Source: Lamellibrachia columna (Eukaryota; Annelida; Polychaeta; Sabellida; Siboglinidae). From it: 64,000 nt of DNA. The notes beneath the pieces were generated by a model, which worked only from the letters and a program-made list of their open reading frames with translations, was not told the DNA's origin and searched no databases. Below are positions 33,563 through 45,837 of this stretch, piece after piece. The stretch is from contig OY759269.1 of the NCBI GenBank assembly GCA_963662155.1, positions 6,925,855 through 6,989,854 of the forward strand, in the 5' to 3' direction. A program made the translations under genes and the position numbers. Each line of letters starts with the position of its first letter. The first letter of the stretch is position 1.

Positions 33563-35721
33563 CAGGCATGGGGTCAATTCTGTTTTGTCAATTCCAAAAA
33601 ATCAGTTCTAATTCCGCCTTGCAAAAAATCAATTCCAACTGTTAAAATCCTAGGCTAAAGAAAAATTCAAATCCAATTCGTTTTAACACAGTTTTATTTG
33701 TCACGTGTGCACAATCATATTTAATTAGATATGATAAAAAAATTATTGTTCGTTAAATGCACACATACACACACATGTATATATATATAAATATATATAT
33801 ATATCAGGTTTGCCATAAAAAACTTTAAAATGGCATCCAGCCATTTTATATGTAATTTTTGCTGCGACACCTCTCCTGGATTTTTGCAAACAAAACCAGA
33901 CATTTTGGACAGCCCTGGACAGTTGGGTCATTAATCTGAGTTTTGAACAGTTTCCCCTGTTTATATTGGGTCCAGGTCATTTGCCCCCCTCCCAGACATT
34001 TGCCCCTTTGTCACTTGCCCCCCAAACATTAGCCCTTTGCCTTATTCAAAATCTGGACATTTGCCCCCTGTCCGTAGCTTCTGGATTATTTGTAAGTTTT
34101 TTAAGAAATGTTTTTTTAACTTATTTTTTTAATTTCTGAACATGAATTCAAGATATATATTACCCTAATTGCAATTAATGTTCTTTGTGCCAGATCAGCC
34201 AAGTAAATTACTTTATGTAGTTGGAGATGATCCTGTAATCAAAGGATTATCTTTATTGCAATTGTGGAAGAAGTCAGTGACATTAGGACCAGGACATGTT
34301 AGGACAATTGAGGATATTTGAAAGAAGCCATTTCAACAAGGTTTCTTTTGAATTGCATTTACCATGGAGAGTTGGAGTGACTCCATTTTTCTATAAAACT
34401 GGATGCACAAGCCAGAGTTGTCAGAAAACACTTATAACTTCATCATGGAAATTAGTACTAGCATCTGAGGAGGTCAGAAGCTATGTTTTGAGTGTCATTC
34501 CTACACCAAGAAGGAGGACCAACAAGATTACTCTTCAATGGGAGTGAAGCCAGCGTCGATCCTAATCATGCAAGGGTGCTGTGGTCACTGATCTGATCTC
34601 CAGATCCAGAATGTGATCAACAAGACTGCCTGCAACCATGATGGTGACACGGCACAGATAGAAGCTGCCAAAGTCCGTGAGGACCTGAAAACTAAGGCAG
34701 CTAATACCAGGGGCACTCCAAACCACTGTTAATGGAAGCATCACCCCAAGAACCCAACTTCCACCACTGATCTGACTATCAATGATACCTGGAAGACAAC
34801 TGGTGACAAGATGATCTCATACACACTCCAGGGGATAGGCCATTGCATTAGGCTAAAGTGACTTCGACTTGTCATTGAATGTTGTTATTGTAGTAATAAT
34901 GATAAAACTGCAAACTGATTTTCACTTGTCAACTATCATAGAAAAAAGGGGCAGATGTCCTGGGGGGGAGCAAATATACTAGGAGGCAGATTTATATCGC
35001 TATCAGTTGTGGTATCATTGATATTTCATCAAATTTACTGGAATGTTTGAGTCTTCAACATCCTAATCTCCAACATGTATTCTCCATGGGGACATTTTTA
35101 ATTACTACAAAGGGCAAACCCTACAGCCACATGTAACAGCATTGTACAGGTGACCAGTGACATGTTTAGTATGGGAAACTTGTGGGCTGAACATTAGGCT
35201 TGGATAAACAAGGGGCTGCATTCAAGTGGGGCAGGCTTCCTCTCTCACACAAAGGGAATGAGCAGACAGGTGCCCTTAATTGGCAATCTCTGTAAATAAA
35301 CCTTGTACACTGAGAAAGAAAATGAGGCCTGAATGGTCTGATTTTGGTTTTACTGTCTGTTACAGTAACTTAGTATTTCTTTTTGATGCAAATGCTTGAT
35401 TATATTGTTCTTGGTCACAATGTTTCAATACCAGAGTAGACAGTGTCTATGCTGTAATGTTGACAACTTCCTGGCTGTTACCAGATTCAGGGTGACATGC
35501 TAATAGCAGACAAATATGATTTTAAAAGTAATATAAGTAAATATAAGGGTAAATATTAACAGTATCAAGTCAATAATTCCAACAAAATCAATTCCAATTC
35601 CAAAAAAATAAATTTTGAAAAAAAAAATTCCAATTAAAAAAAAATGTTGAAGTCAATTCCAATTCCGGAACTGGAATTGAGGGTCAGTTCCAATTCCGGA
35701 ATGGAATTGACCACATGCCTG
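33563..35721. mobile_element. hAT-like element with 8-bp target duplication
   Basis: Termini CAGGCATGGGGTCAATTC and GAATTGACCACATGCCTG are inverted repeats, flanked by a perfect AAGTATAT duplication (33555-33562 and 35722-35729). Subterminal regions are full of caattcc words. Internally there is a C-rich motif cluster (33979-34075), its G-rich inverse (34948-34975) and a 50-bp LINE scrap (34888-34935). No transposase seen. Its right half is repeated at 60875-61701. Confidence 0.8.
33776..33804. repeat. (TA)n microsatellite
   Basis: Alternating ta preceded by cacacatgtatat. Confidence 0.85.
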
Positions 35722-35877
35722 AAGTATATTCATGACAATATCTTGTCTCTGTGTACTACAGCAACAGTCATGAACAGTATAATTGAATTGAAACAAGCTT
35801 GTCTGTGGGGCTTTTGTTGGGAGGGGCTTTTGTCCATGCACCATACTATCTAGCAGATGCTTTCAGTATACCTAATA

Positions 35878-35912
35878 ATTATATATATATATTTACATAT
35901 ATATATATAAAT

Positions 35913-35943
<31 letters not shown>
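35878..35943. repeat. AT-rich microsatellite
   Basis: Runs of tatata broken by tttac and aaa; shorter in the second duplication copy (61847-61890). Confidence 0.9.
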
Positions 35944-36159
35944 CGTGTGGGCAGGTATGTGTGTGTGCGTGCAGCATTTATAAGGTAAAGATGTCATAAG
36001 CATAGATCTGCATTTGGTCCAATAACAATATTCATGCATTATGTTATCTAAATCGAGTGTCAGATATAAAATAAGGAACCCCATAGAAAGTATACCTATG
36101 GGTCCATATTTTGTTATGGAATTTGGACCCCTTATAGAATTTTGACCTCCCTGGCCCAT

Positions 36160-36513
36160 TGAAAACAGTGCAATGTTGATTAGATAATATAATACACTTT
36201 GGAGCTAGGATGCTACAATTTTGGTTACATGCGTTTGGTTATGTTACCAGTGGCATTCGTCAAACTAACCAAACAGATTCATTAAAAACATTAAGAGATC
36301 AGTGAAAGACCCATTGGTTGAATTAACATGGCTCCATAGGGAAAATGCTTTTCCCTGTGGTTGATTACTTTATATATTCTATATGACACTGGCACTCTTA
36401 TATTCTAAAAATAATATATACAAGAGAAAGTTTCTCACATTGTGATTAATTTTTATTATGCAAAAGATAAATTTTGTAAAATTTTCAAGTCACTGTATGT
36501 GTAATCTTTTCAG
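36160..36513. other. Unassigned, shared with 62105-62459
   Basis: AT-rich sequence ending in a good splice acceptor (cttttcag) just before the ORF at 36514. No other signal. Confidence 0.5.
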
Positions 36514-36696
36514 ATGAAGGATTCACCATTGGTTCGTACAAGTACAGGTACTAGTTTTGAAGCGTCCAGCGCTACGGGTGATGCCGTCAATCTTTACATT
36601 ACGGATGTCACCTTTAGTGCCATCACTGCTACTACTGCTGTGGCACCACATTACGTCCACATACAACTGATGCTGAAATGCAAATCGATCCGGTAA
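36514..36696 (+). pseudogene. Truncated copy of a duplicated exon-like ORF
   Basis: Begins MKDSPLVRTSTGTSFEASS directly after a splice acceptor. Compared with the intact 107-codon version at 62460 it has lost frame at the TAVAPHY segment and stops after 60 codons. Downstream, another frame reads DITEGDSSSSDTYEKEKKFV (36848-36910), suggesting the original coding region continued. No family recognised. Confidence 0.35.
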
Positions 36697-37099
36697 CGAT
36701 ATTTCAAGTGCGACACTTCGCGAATGCTGCTGTAGTCATGGATGACATTATTGCACCAATGAACGTTGATCATGACTACTCCTATGTGAAGCTTCCATCA
36801 GATTCAGTGAGAATAAAGACATTGGTGCAGATGATGCACACTATGTGATAACAGCGACATAACCGAGGGTGACTCAAGCAGCTCCGACACCTATGAGAAA
36901 GAGAAGAAGTTTGTCATTCGTGAGAAAAACTTATGTCACTTTTCTGCACCTGCCACACACCAAACAGCCATAAACTGTGACACAGGTTGTACTCATGTCT
37001 GATCTATCAGCCAAGGTCTTTCGGATACTGGGGTGTCTGTCAGAGGAAAGTGTGCTGATTTCTACCCCTGGATGAGTGAAAGGTGAATTGAATATGTTA

Positions 37100-37565
37100 G
37101 GTGTACATGTACTATCAGTCAGAATAAGTAGTGTATTGGTGTATATTTACTGCCAGTAGTGTATTGGAACAGATGGTTGGTGTGCAAGTACTATCAGTCA
37201 GAACAAGTAGTGTATTGATACATATGATTGGTGTACATTTACTGTCAGTACAAGTAGTGTATTTGGTAGAGAATGAGACGCTTGGTTTACATTTGCTGTC
37301 GGTAGGAACAAGTAGTAGATTCAGTCAGAACAAGTAGTATATTGGATACACATGATTGGTGTACATTTACTGTCAGAAGAAGTAGTGAAATGGTGCAGAT
37401 TCCAGAATGAGATCATTGGTGTACATTTACTGTTGGTAGGAACAAGTAGTGTATTGGTATGCATGATTGGTGTACATTTACTGTCAGTCAGAACAAGTAA
37501 TATTGTTACACATGATTGGTGTACATTTACTGTCCAATCAAAACAAGTAGTCTATTGCCATTGGT
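37100..37565 (+). repeat. Degenerate 45-60 bp tandem repeat
   Basis: Loose units built from agtagtgtattgg, catgattggtgtacatttac and tgtcagtcagaac. Divergent and of unequal length, so old. Its counterpart is 63030-64000. Confidence 0.75.
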
Positions 37566-37600
37566 ACAGATGATGATGGTGAAACAGTTCAAATGCCTTG

Positions 37601-38044
37601 GCTTTATAAAGATTAATTATTTCCTAAGCTAAACTACCAGTATATTTGATATGTTGTGGCATAATAATGATGTGTGTAACTGTGATATCCATGTTCCAGG
37701 TTGTATTTCCCGGTGGTAGAAGTCACTGTTTTAGGTCAATGTTTAGTCCTGGTTTCAGTCGTTCTAGTTAGCCTTATTTCTTTGGTAATTGTTTTACTAT
37801 GTGAATAAACGTTTGATATATTTTATGTTGGTCTCAATATAAATGAAATTGTGTGTAGTGACATGCAAGATGCTGCAGGTAACATTTTTGTTGACAGAAA
37901 TGGGATATAGATAAGAAGGCATTCACATCATTCAGTTATTAATATTTTAGTGGGAATTTTTGTAGTTTTCCAGGTTGTTTTTCGACCTGCTGCATACTGT
38001 GGGTGCCTCACAATTTGTCTATAACAGACTATTAGTACACTCAC
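37601..38044. other. Unassigned sequence with a possible 3' exon
   Basis: A ttccag acceptor at about 37700 is followed by open sequence and an aataaa signal at 37804 on the plus strand. It could be a terminal exon of whatever the ORF at 36514 belonged to, but support is thin. Confidence 0.25.
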
Positions 38045-38125
38045 CTGTGTCAGGTCAATCTCCATAGCTAAACTTTCCATCAATTCAATTCGGTTCAGAA
38101 TAGACATCACAGATCCTTCCCACAT
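38045..38125 (-). CDS. Possible first coding exon of an unknown gene
   Basis: Exon-like segment 38045-38161 with acceptor tatatttcag, an ATG at 38125 and donor CAG|gtgagt at 38044. Encodes MWEGSVMSILNRIELMESLA followed by MEIDLTQ in phase 0, with no stop. Looks like a host exon with a short 5'UTR; the remaining exons would lie to the left but were not recognised. No family match. Confidence 0.35.
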
Positions 38126-38161
38126 CGCAGGATGGGATTACTTGTCTTGCCTTTCCTGAGC

Positions 38162-40107
38162 CTGAAATATAATTTGTCAGGGTTAGTTGATAGCACTAAT
38201 TCCATAATTACCATAATAGTTGCAAAACTGTGAACATTACATACTGTCAGTAGTTAATTATTGTTATTTAAATTATTACATTGCACCAAACAACAAGGTG
38301 TTGTGGTGTGCTACAGAGAGGGGTGATTACAAGTACGAATATTAATGTAATCATGATTACAGTAATTATTGCAATCACAATTGCTAATGTAGTCATGATT
38401 ACAATCACGATTACGGTAACATTTAAGAATATATATATATATTCACATAATGAATTAAATAAACCTTCATGTTATTATTGTCATCAATGTTATTCAACAC
38501 AAAATCAAACACAATATTAAAATACAGTCACGGTACACTTCATTAGATTAGATACAAAATAAAGAGAAAAGCCTGCTTGCATTGCCATTGTAGTTCGGAT
38601 CTCGCCCTCAGGCTAGGTAAAAGAAATATGCAGAAAAAATATGATTATAAAAAATGGCAATGATTCGATAACAATTGAATTACTGACCTGCCCACGAATC
38701 AATGAGTCGGCACGCAAATCATGCAATGACAGCAGACCAACATCTAGCACTGCTCTGTTTGTGCATATCACTACAAAATCATCGCTTCGCCTTCGTACGG
38801 TGATGCAAGCACCAACGCGGTCGGGCACACAGTGCTGCATAGCCATAGCCATAGGCTAGCCCGGGCCTAGGCATGGTAGCTTCCTCGGCGCAGCATGATG
38901 ACTCAACGTAAACGTGCGCAGACATCGGGACGCAATTTCCACAGGTTCACCACATCACATTACCTAGTCAGGAATCGTTGACAGTCAAAGCGCTGTTGTA
39001 ATTTTTCCTGAATCCAACGTCAACAAAGGCGCAGCCGACCTGGAGTCTGGAGCGTGACTCGCACACTCGGTGACACTTTACGACTGTCAACCGTTGTTTC
39101 CGTGTGGCCTGTCGAAGTAGACTCTTCGTCTGTGGTTTCCATTTCTCCAAAGATAGACAACTATTACGGAAGTTCAGTAAACAACTAATCGCTAGTAGCA
39201 GATCTGGTAAAACTGTCACAAGCGATGCATCTATCTTGTCAACAAATAAAAAATAGTTCCGGTATTACGTTATCGCATATTCTCGTTGGTTAGCGTCTCG
39301 TGCGTTCGAGAAGTGTGGCGTTTTCCACGATTTTTTGCGTGTTTTGTTGTAATTTCTTTAACTTTTTTATTTGGAACGAACAAAAACGCTATTTTGTTCA
39401 CGTGTGTAAACACTTGTATATATAACAGAGACCCATATCTTTTTTTTAGCTCCAGAATGCCTATTTACGAAATAAATCGCAAAAAATCGAAAATTTACAT
39501 TGATTAGATATACGCGACTCAAACCACTCGTTTCGACAACAAGATGGCGATACGCAGTGATGCATTTTGTCGATTTTTGTCTCGAACAAAGTCAGTTTTT
39601 CAGTTTATCTTATAAATTAGCAGATATCTGTCACCATTAATGCATAGTTTGATAATATATATTTAAATATACGGCATAACACAAAATTGCTTCAGTTCCC
39701 CTTTAACGTCGAGGTTAGACTTCAGTGGACTCACCGGACAGCTCACGGCTTTCAGAGTAGTCGCTCGTGAGCGGCAGACGATGCGTGACGAATCAGACTG
39801 TAAAGAAAACTTAATAAAAAAAAGTCTGCTGGCCGGGTCGCTCTAGCAGTGATTGTCGCCTCGCCGCTTAGCGCTGTGACACCATATAAGGAGATGGGTT
39901 CTGTGTACCGTTAGCGTCCCCTGACCTGACACCGTTCTGCTGCATTCCAGACTAGTGACAAGGGTGGGCCGTCTAGCCCCTGTATATAGACAGGAACATT
40001 GCGTAAAAGGTATTATAATTCATGCTGTATTAAAAACTGATTATTCAAGAGGAACCTTTAAGAGCCCAGCCAAAAACCAACAGAAAGACTTAGTAGTCCA
40101 AGAATAT
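38162..40107. other. Unassigned sequence
   Basis: Includes a degenerate tgattacaatcac-type stretch (38325-38420) and a GC-richer zone at 38680-39200 with several CpGs that could be a minus-strand promoter for the exon at 38125. No domain-bearing ORF. Confidence 0.35.
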
Positions 40108-40437
40108 ATGTTGTTTCTATCAAACTCGACAGGTGGCAGCACCGGCGAATGACGCTCACTCCGCGTACACCGCTACACGGGAAACTCGTCTCGGAAACGT
40201 AAGTTGTACGTGTGATGTAACACGAACAGGGTAATGATATAGAACAACGTAAAAACGTTTGTGACACAGAATCACATGGCGTTAAGTATGTGAAATCGCC
40301 ACCGTTAAATTCGTTCTTCGTTAATGCAGACGTCAGTGTCAGCGCTGTCAGCAGTTCGGAACCAGTCCAAGGACTGACGAACTAGATGACGAATGCCGAA
40401 TGGGGTTCACCGCAGTTGTTTCAGCGGTGTCAGCAGT
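40108..40437 (-). repeat. Dispersed repeat, copy 2 (inverted relative to 16379-16851)
   Basis: Same unit as copy 1. Lacks the CR1 tail that copy 1 carries internally, but has a different CR1 tail abutting its right end. Confidence 0.7.
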
Positions 40438-40615
40438 TTAACAAGATTTGCCATCCAAGCCAAAGGCCCAGATGGCAAGTGGACAAAGTAGCCATTGGCT
40501 TATCGAGAGTCCATCAGTGTTCGTCTATACGTGTAACCCGCCCTCCTGAGATATGTGTCCAACTTGTTTTAAAACATATTCACGCTGCTGGCGGTTATAT
40601 AGTCTAGGCTTGGGT
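40438..40615 (-). mobile_element. CR1-like LINE 3' end
   Basis: Single aacaagatt tail unit, 3' UTR and the last ORF2 codons, minus strand. Confidence 0.75.
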
Positions 40616-41182
40616 TAGGATAGTCTCTGTTGATTTGTCATAGATGACGTAACACAAGTACGAATACCAGCACCATTCGATGTGTGTGCATTTAAAAACC
40701 GATAACAAACTAACATCAATGACCAAGTCGATGACGATGCAGTCGAAATCAGTGTCTACAATACTTAATTTACTTTTTACTAGTTTTATTTTTAGACGGT
40801 TAACATTTATCTTGTGACTTGTCTCGTTCTGTCTGTTACATCGTTCGAAGTATGCCCGAGTTTCCAAACAGCGTCTGATAATGGTGATGGGTTGATTTTT
40901 CGCTTTTTCCGTCAAAAGAGCCGCTTGATGGCGACATTCTTCATCCACCACGTACTATTTATATACCGAAGTATCTTTGTTATCTTTTTCAAAAAGAGGA
41001 TTCCATTTGGCCGCTTGTGCATTTCAAAAAACCGCGTCGTTTCGTACTCAGTTGAGTACATACTCAAGAATTTTTATAACCGCTGTTGACCACGGAAACT
41101 CTGGTAAGCATGAAATCTCAGACTTGAGCTTGAGTTAGAATACGGTTTATATCCTCGGGCCCAGGAGTGAATAATTGAGAAC

Positions 41183-42030
41183 GTGCCAGTGGCAGTGGCA
41201 GTGCCACAGTAGAACAGACAGTGCCAGGGCAGTTGCAGTGCTACAGTACAGTAGCACAGACAGTGCCATTGGCAGTGCCACAGTAGCACAGACAGTGCCA
41301 GTGGCAGTGCCACAGTACCACAGACAGTGCCACAGTAGCACAGACAGTGCCATTGGCAGTGCCACAGTAGCACAGACAGTGCCATTGGCAGTGCCACAGT
41401 AGCACAGACAGTGCCAGTGGCATTTCCACAGTAGCAAAGACAGTGCCAGTGGCAGTGCCACGGTAGCCGGCAATGCCAATGGCAGTAGCACAGACAGTGC
41501 CAGTGGCAGTGTCACAGTAGCACAGACAGTGCCAGTGGCAGTGTCACAGTAGCAGACAGTGGCAGTGCCACAGTAGCACAGACAGTGCCACAGTAGCAGA
41601 CAGTACCAGTGGCAGTGCCACAGTAGCACAGACAGTGCCAGTGGCTGTGCCACAGTAGCAGACAGTACCAGTGGCAGTGCCACAGTAGCACAGACAGTGC
41701 CAGTGGCAGTGCCACAGTAGCACAGACGGTGCCAGTAGCAGTGCCATAGTAGCATAGACAGTGACAGTGCCACAGTAGCAGACAGTACCAGTGGCAGTGC
41801 AAACAGTAGCACAGACAGTGGTAGTGACAGTGCCACAGTAGCACAGACAGTGCCAGTGGCAGTGCCACAGTAGCACAGGCAGTACCAGTGGCAGTGCCAC
41901 AGTAGAACAGACAGTGGCAGTGGCAGTGCCACATTAGCACAGACAGTGCCAGTGGCAGTGCCACAGTAGCACAGACAGTGCCAGTGCCACAGTTGCACAG
42001 ACAGTGCCACAGTAGCACAGACAGTACCAG
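41183..42030 (-). repeat. 32-bp minisatellite, inverted block 1
   Basis: Reverse complement of the 11157-12678 family. Many units are shortened or fused by gcagtgcc/gtgccagtg recombination. Confidence 0.95.
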
Positions 42031-42540
42031 TTAATAAGATTAATATTGAAATGTTTATTAAAATCATTACTTAATTTTTTTGTCTGCTAGTTATAATGAC
42101 AATATTTGGTATGGTTTATATTTACTTAATTATTATTTACTAGTTTTATTTTTAGACAGTTAACATTTATCTTGTGACTTGTCTCGTTCTGTCTGTTACA
42201 TCGTTCGAAGTGTGCCCGAGTTTCCAAACAGCGTCTGATAATGGTGATGGGTTGATTTTTCGCTTTTTCCGTCAAAAGAGCCGCTTGATGGCGACATTCT
42301 TCATCCACCACTATTTATATACCGAAGTATCTTTGTTATCTTTTTCAAAAAGAGGATTCCATTTGGCCGCTTGTGCATTTCAAAAAACCGCGTCGTTTCG
42401 TACTCAGTTGAGTACATACTCAAGAATTTTTATAACCTCTGTTGACCACGGAAACTCTGGTAAGCATGAAATCTCAGACTTGAGCTTGAGTTTGAATACG
42501 GTTTATATCCTCGGGCCCAGGAGTGAATAATTGAGAACGT

Positions 42541-43399
42541 GCCAGTGGCAGTGGCAGTGCCACAGTAGCACAGACAGTGCCAGGGCAGTTGCAGTGCTAC
42601 AGTACAGTAGCACAGACAGTGCCATTGGCAGTGCCACAGTAGCACAGACAGTGCCAGCGCCAGTGGCAGTGCCACAGTAGCACAGACAGTGCCAGTGGCA
42701 GTGCCACAGTAGTACAGACAGTGCCATTGGCAGTGCCACAGTAGCACAGACAGTGCCAGTGGCATTTCCACAGTAGCAAAGACAGTGCCAGTGGCAGTGC
42801 CACGGTAGCCGACAATGCCAATGGCAGTAGCACAGACAGTGCCAGTGGCAGTGTCACAGTAGCACAGACAGTGGCAGTGGCAGTGTCACAGTAGCAGACA
42901 GTGGCAGTGCCACAGTAGCACAGACAGTGCCACAGTAGCAGACAGTACCAGTGGCAGTGCCACAGTAGCACAGACAGTGCCAGTGGCAGTGCCACAGTAG
43001 CAGACAGTACCAGTGGCAGTGCCACAGTAGCACAGACAGTGCCAGTGCCACAGTAGCACAGACGGTGCCAGTAGCAGTGCCATAGTAGCATAGACAGTGA
43101 CAGTGCCACAGTAGCAGACAGTAGCAGTGGCAGTTCAAACAGTAGCACAGACAGTGGTAGTGACAGTGCCGCAGTAGCACAGACAGTGCCAGTGACAGTG
43201 CCACAGTAGCACAGACAGTGCCAGTGGCAGTGCCACAGTAGCACAGGCAGTACCAGTGGCAGTGCCACAGTAGAACAGACAGTGGCAGTGGCAGTGCCAC
43301 ATTAGCACAGACAGTGCCAGTGGCAGTGCCACAGTAGCACAGACAGTGCCAGTGCCACAGTTGCACAGACAGTGCCACAGTAGCACAGACAGTACCAGT
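42541..43399 (-). repeat. 32-bp minisatellite, inverted block 2
   Basis: Second copy of block 1, sharing most of its idiosyncratic variants (for example the cggtagccg(g)caatgcc unit), so the array was duplicated as part of the 1.36-kb unit. Confidence 0.95.
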
Positions 43400-43515
43400 T
43401 AATAAGATTAATATTGAAATGTTTATTAAAATCATTACTTAATTTTTTTGTCTGCTAGTTATACTGACAATATTTGGTATGGTTTATATTTATTTAATTA
43501 TTATTTATTCTAAAA

Positions 43516-44132
43516 GCAGTGCCAGTGGCAGTGCCACAGTAGCACAGACAACACCATTGCCACAGTGGCACAGACAGTATCAGTGGCATTTCCACAGTTA
43601 CACAGACAGTGCCACAGTAGCAGGCAGTACCAGTGGCAGTGCCACAGTAGCACAGACAGTGGCTGTAGCAGTGCCACAGTAGCAGACAGTACCAGTAGTA
43701 GTGCTACAGTAGCACAGACAGTGCCAGTGACAGTGCCACAGTAGCACAGACAGTGCCAGTGGCAGTGCCACAGTAGCACAGACAGTACCAGTGGCAGTGC
43801 CACAGTAGCACAGACAGTGGAAGTGCCACAGTAGCACAGGCAGTACCAGTGGCAGTGCCACAGTAGCACAGACAGAGCCAATGCCACAGTGGCACAGACA
43901 TTATCAGTGGCACTGCCAGTAGCATGGACAGAACCAGTGGACAGAGTGGCACAGACAGTACCAGTGGCAGTGCCACAGAAGCATGGACAGTGCCAGTGGC
44001 AGTACCACAGTAGCACAGACAGTGCCAGTGGCCCAGACAGTATCAGTGGCAGTGCCACAGTAGCACGGACAGTGCCAGTGGCAGTGCCACAGTAGCACAG
44101 ACAGTGCCAGTGGCAGTGCCATAGTAGTACAG
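43516..44132 (-). repeat. 32-bp minisatellite, inverted block 3
   Basis: Third block with a different variant order and no copy of the 400-bp lead sequence. Confidence 0.95.
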
Positions 44133-44736
44133 GCATCAATTTCAATGAATGTAACTTTGTCGTTTTGCTTTATTAGATATATTTGTATTTGATACATTTT
44201 GTGGGGCCATTTCAAACTCACCTGGGTCGGTACAAAATGGAACTGGGTCAATTAAAAGTTGCTTTGGCTCTATATACTATAAGATATAAGGCTATTCATA
44301 CTTTACAAGTAATACCCAGTTTAACAATCAAAGTAACTTTTTCCAATGATTTTAGTAAACATACGCACTATTTTTAAACCGACTGTGTATATTACTTAAT
44401 TTATTCGCACGCTACAAATTTGAATCAGTTGGGAAAGGAGTTTAAATTTAAGGATTTTCCTAATTTAGCTACTCCCAGTCATTTCATGATCAGCCAGACA
44501 TTGTTAATTAAGCAGTTAGTTTATGGTACAGCACTTATGATAGGGTACAAGTTCCTTATCTCAAAAGATGTCCTTGTCCTTGGGTAGTTCTTGCATTTAC
44601 ATGTCCTCTTCTGGCTTTGTGAATGGTTTCTGTCAGTTACACCAGCTCTTTTATTTCTTGTCAATTCTATATCTATTTGTGCACATGCATCTGACAATTT
44701 TCAGGGTAGTGATGAGGCAATGTAGTCTAATTTGAT
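44133..44736. other. Unassigned sequence
   Basis: AT-rich, no recognised signal. Confidence 0.4.
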
Positions 44737-44885
44737 TCAATGTTTTCGCCAAAACTTGTCTATTTTGCCCTCAAAAAACTGAATAGATGGAACCTCCACC
44801 ACAGCCCGTGGGAGGCTGTTTCATGTCTGTACATCGGTGTATGATCCGTCATGCAGATTGACAGTTCTTGCACCTGTTAGGTTTT
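44737..44885 (-). pseudogene. LINE ORF2 C-terminal tail
   Basis: Minus frame reads ARTVNLHDGSYTDVQT, a stop in place of the expected Trp, then NSLPRAVVEVPSIQFFEGKI and DKFW, the typical C-terminal WNSLP...V..PS...FK..LDKFW end of LINE ORF2. A different family from the CR1 tails listed elsewhere. Confidence 0.6.
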
Positions 44886-44964
44886 TCTCTGTGATTAGAC
44901 TATCCACGTAGGCCTGACCTTCATGCACCTGGCTGACTATTGACACAGTTTTCTTTTTAAGTGT

Positions 44965-45185
44965 CCAGTGAGTAGAGTAAGTCTAAAAACAAATGGCGAT
45001 CATACCAAAGAAGGCTCAATGCCTCATTTGTCTTGTAGAGAACAAGTCCGTTACTGTGATACTCCTCATCACCACCAGAGGGCCACCCATCTCTCAGTCG
45101 TAGCACAAAGTCGTCTCCAAGAACTTCTTTAACCAGTCCCGTATATTTGTTTGGATGTTGGATTCCCGTACTGCCGTCTGTAATT
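44965..45185 (-). other. Open, coding-like stretch of unknown nature
   Basis: Minus frame reads HPNKYTGLVKEVLGDDFVLR, LRDGWPSGGDEEYHSNGLVL and YKTNEALSLLWYDRHLFLDL without a stop. Composition looks protein-like, but no family was recognised; it directly precedes the LINE tail, so it may be part of the same element. Confidence 0.3.
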
Positions 45186-45637
45186 ACACTGCACTATTGT
45201 CATAAACGTTGTCTCTGCTAACCATATGGTTTGTTGAGCCTGTTTTTGAACAGTCGCCATTTGTTATTTTTTTCTGTATTACTCTGTTCACTTGAGAGAC
45301 ACTTAGAAAACTGAATGTAAACTTTTTGAGTTGGGCTCCAAGTTTGTGCAAACTGCATGTTTGTATATCTATTACGTATTGCTTTATTTACATTCAAAAC
45401 AGGAAAGATAATTTGGGAACATACGTAGACATGCACACACATACAGAAATAGATCGGGTCTAGATCCAAGGTTATGTACATGGCCAGTGGACCAGTGGTC
45501 ATGTGACTTGTTTATTGGCTTACCTGTTGGACACACATTGTACATATTGCATCCGTGAACCTGTAGTGTCAAGTAGACAACTTTGGTGCTGGTTCAGTGT
45601 AGTGCTCTACTCCATAACAAGTGATTGTGTTTGTGCG
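45186..45637. other. Sequence adjoining the inverted-duplication breakpoint
   Basis: No match to the left arm. No exon 1 or exon 2 of the MFS gene could be found here. Confidence 0.5.
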
Positions 45638-45837
45638 TCATCCCAGAAGGATTACTTTGACGGGGCACTGTAAAAAATTGTGTTGTTATTACAACACATT
45701 ATATTTTCTTCAACAAATTTAGATCTGTGCTTTTAAAATGCATGAAATTTATGAGGCCGTGAATACATAAGACATAATTAGTTACAAAGTTTGAGATATT
45801 TTGTTAACTTTATTGTGATCTGTCTTTCTTGTTACAG

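Larger units (their letters stand above)
34886..37600 (+). repeat. Direct segmental duplication, copy 1
   Basis: Collinear and highly similar to 60875-64000 in the same orientation. The second copy differs by point changes, a missing (TA)n expansion and a 752-bp hAT MITE. The match continues past the right edge of the window. Confidence 0.9.
40777..43500. repeat. 1.36-kb tandem duplication
   Basis: 40777-42136 and 42137-about 43500 are near-identical direct copies. Each has about 400 bp of non-array sequence (ttactagttttatttttagac to gagaacgtgcc) followed by a 32-bp minisatellite block and an AT-rich spacer. A third, array-only block follows. Confidence 0.92.
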
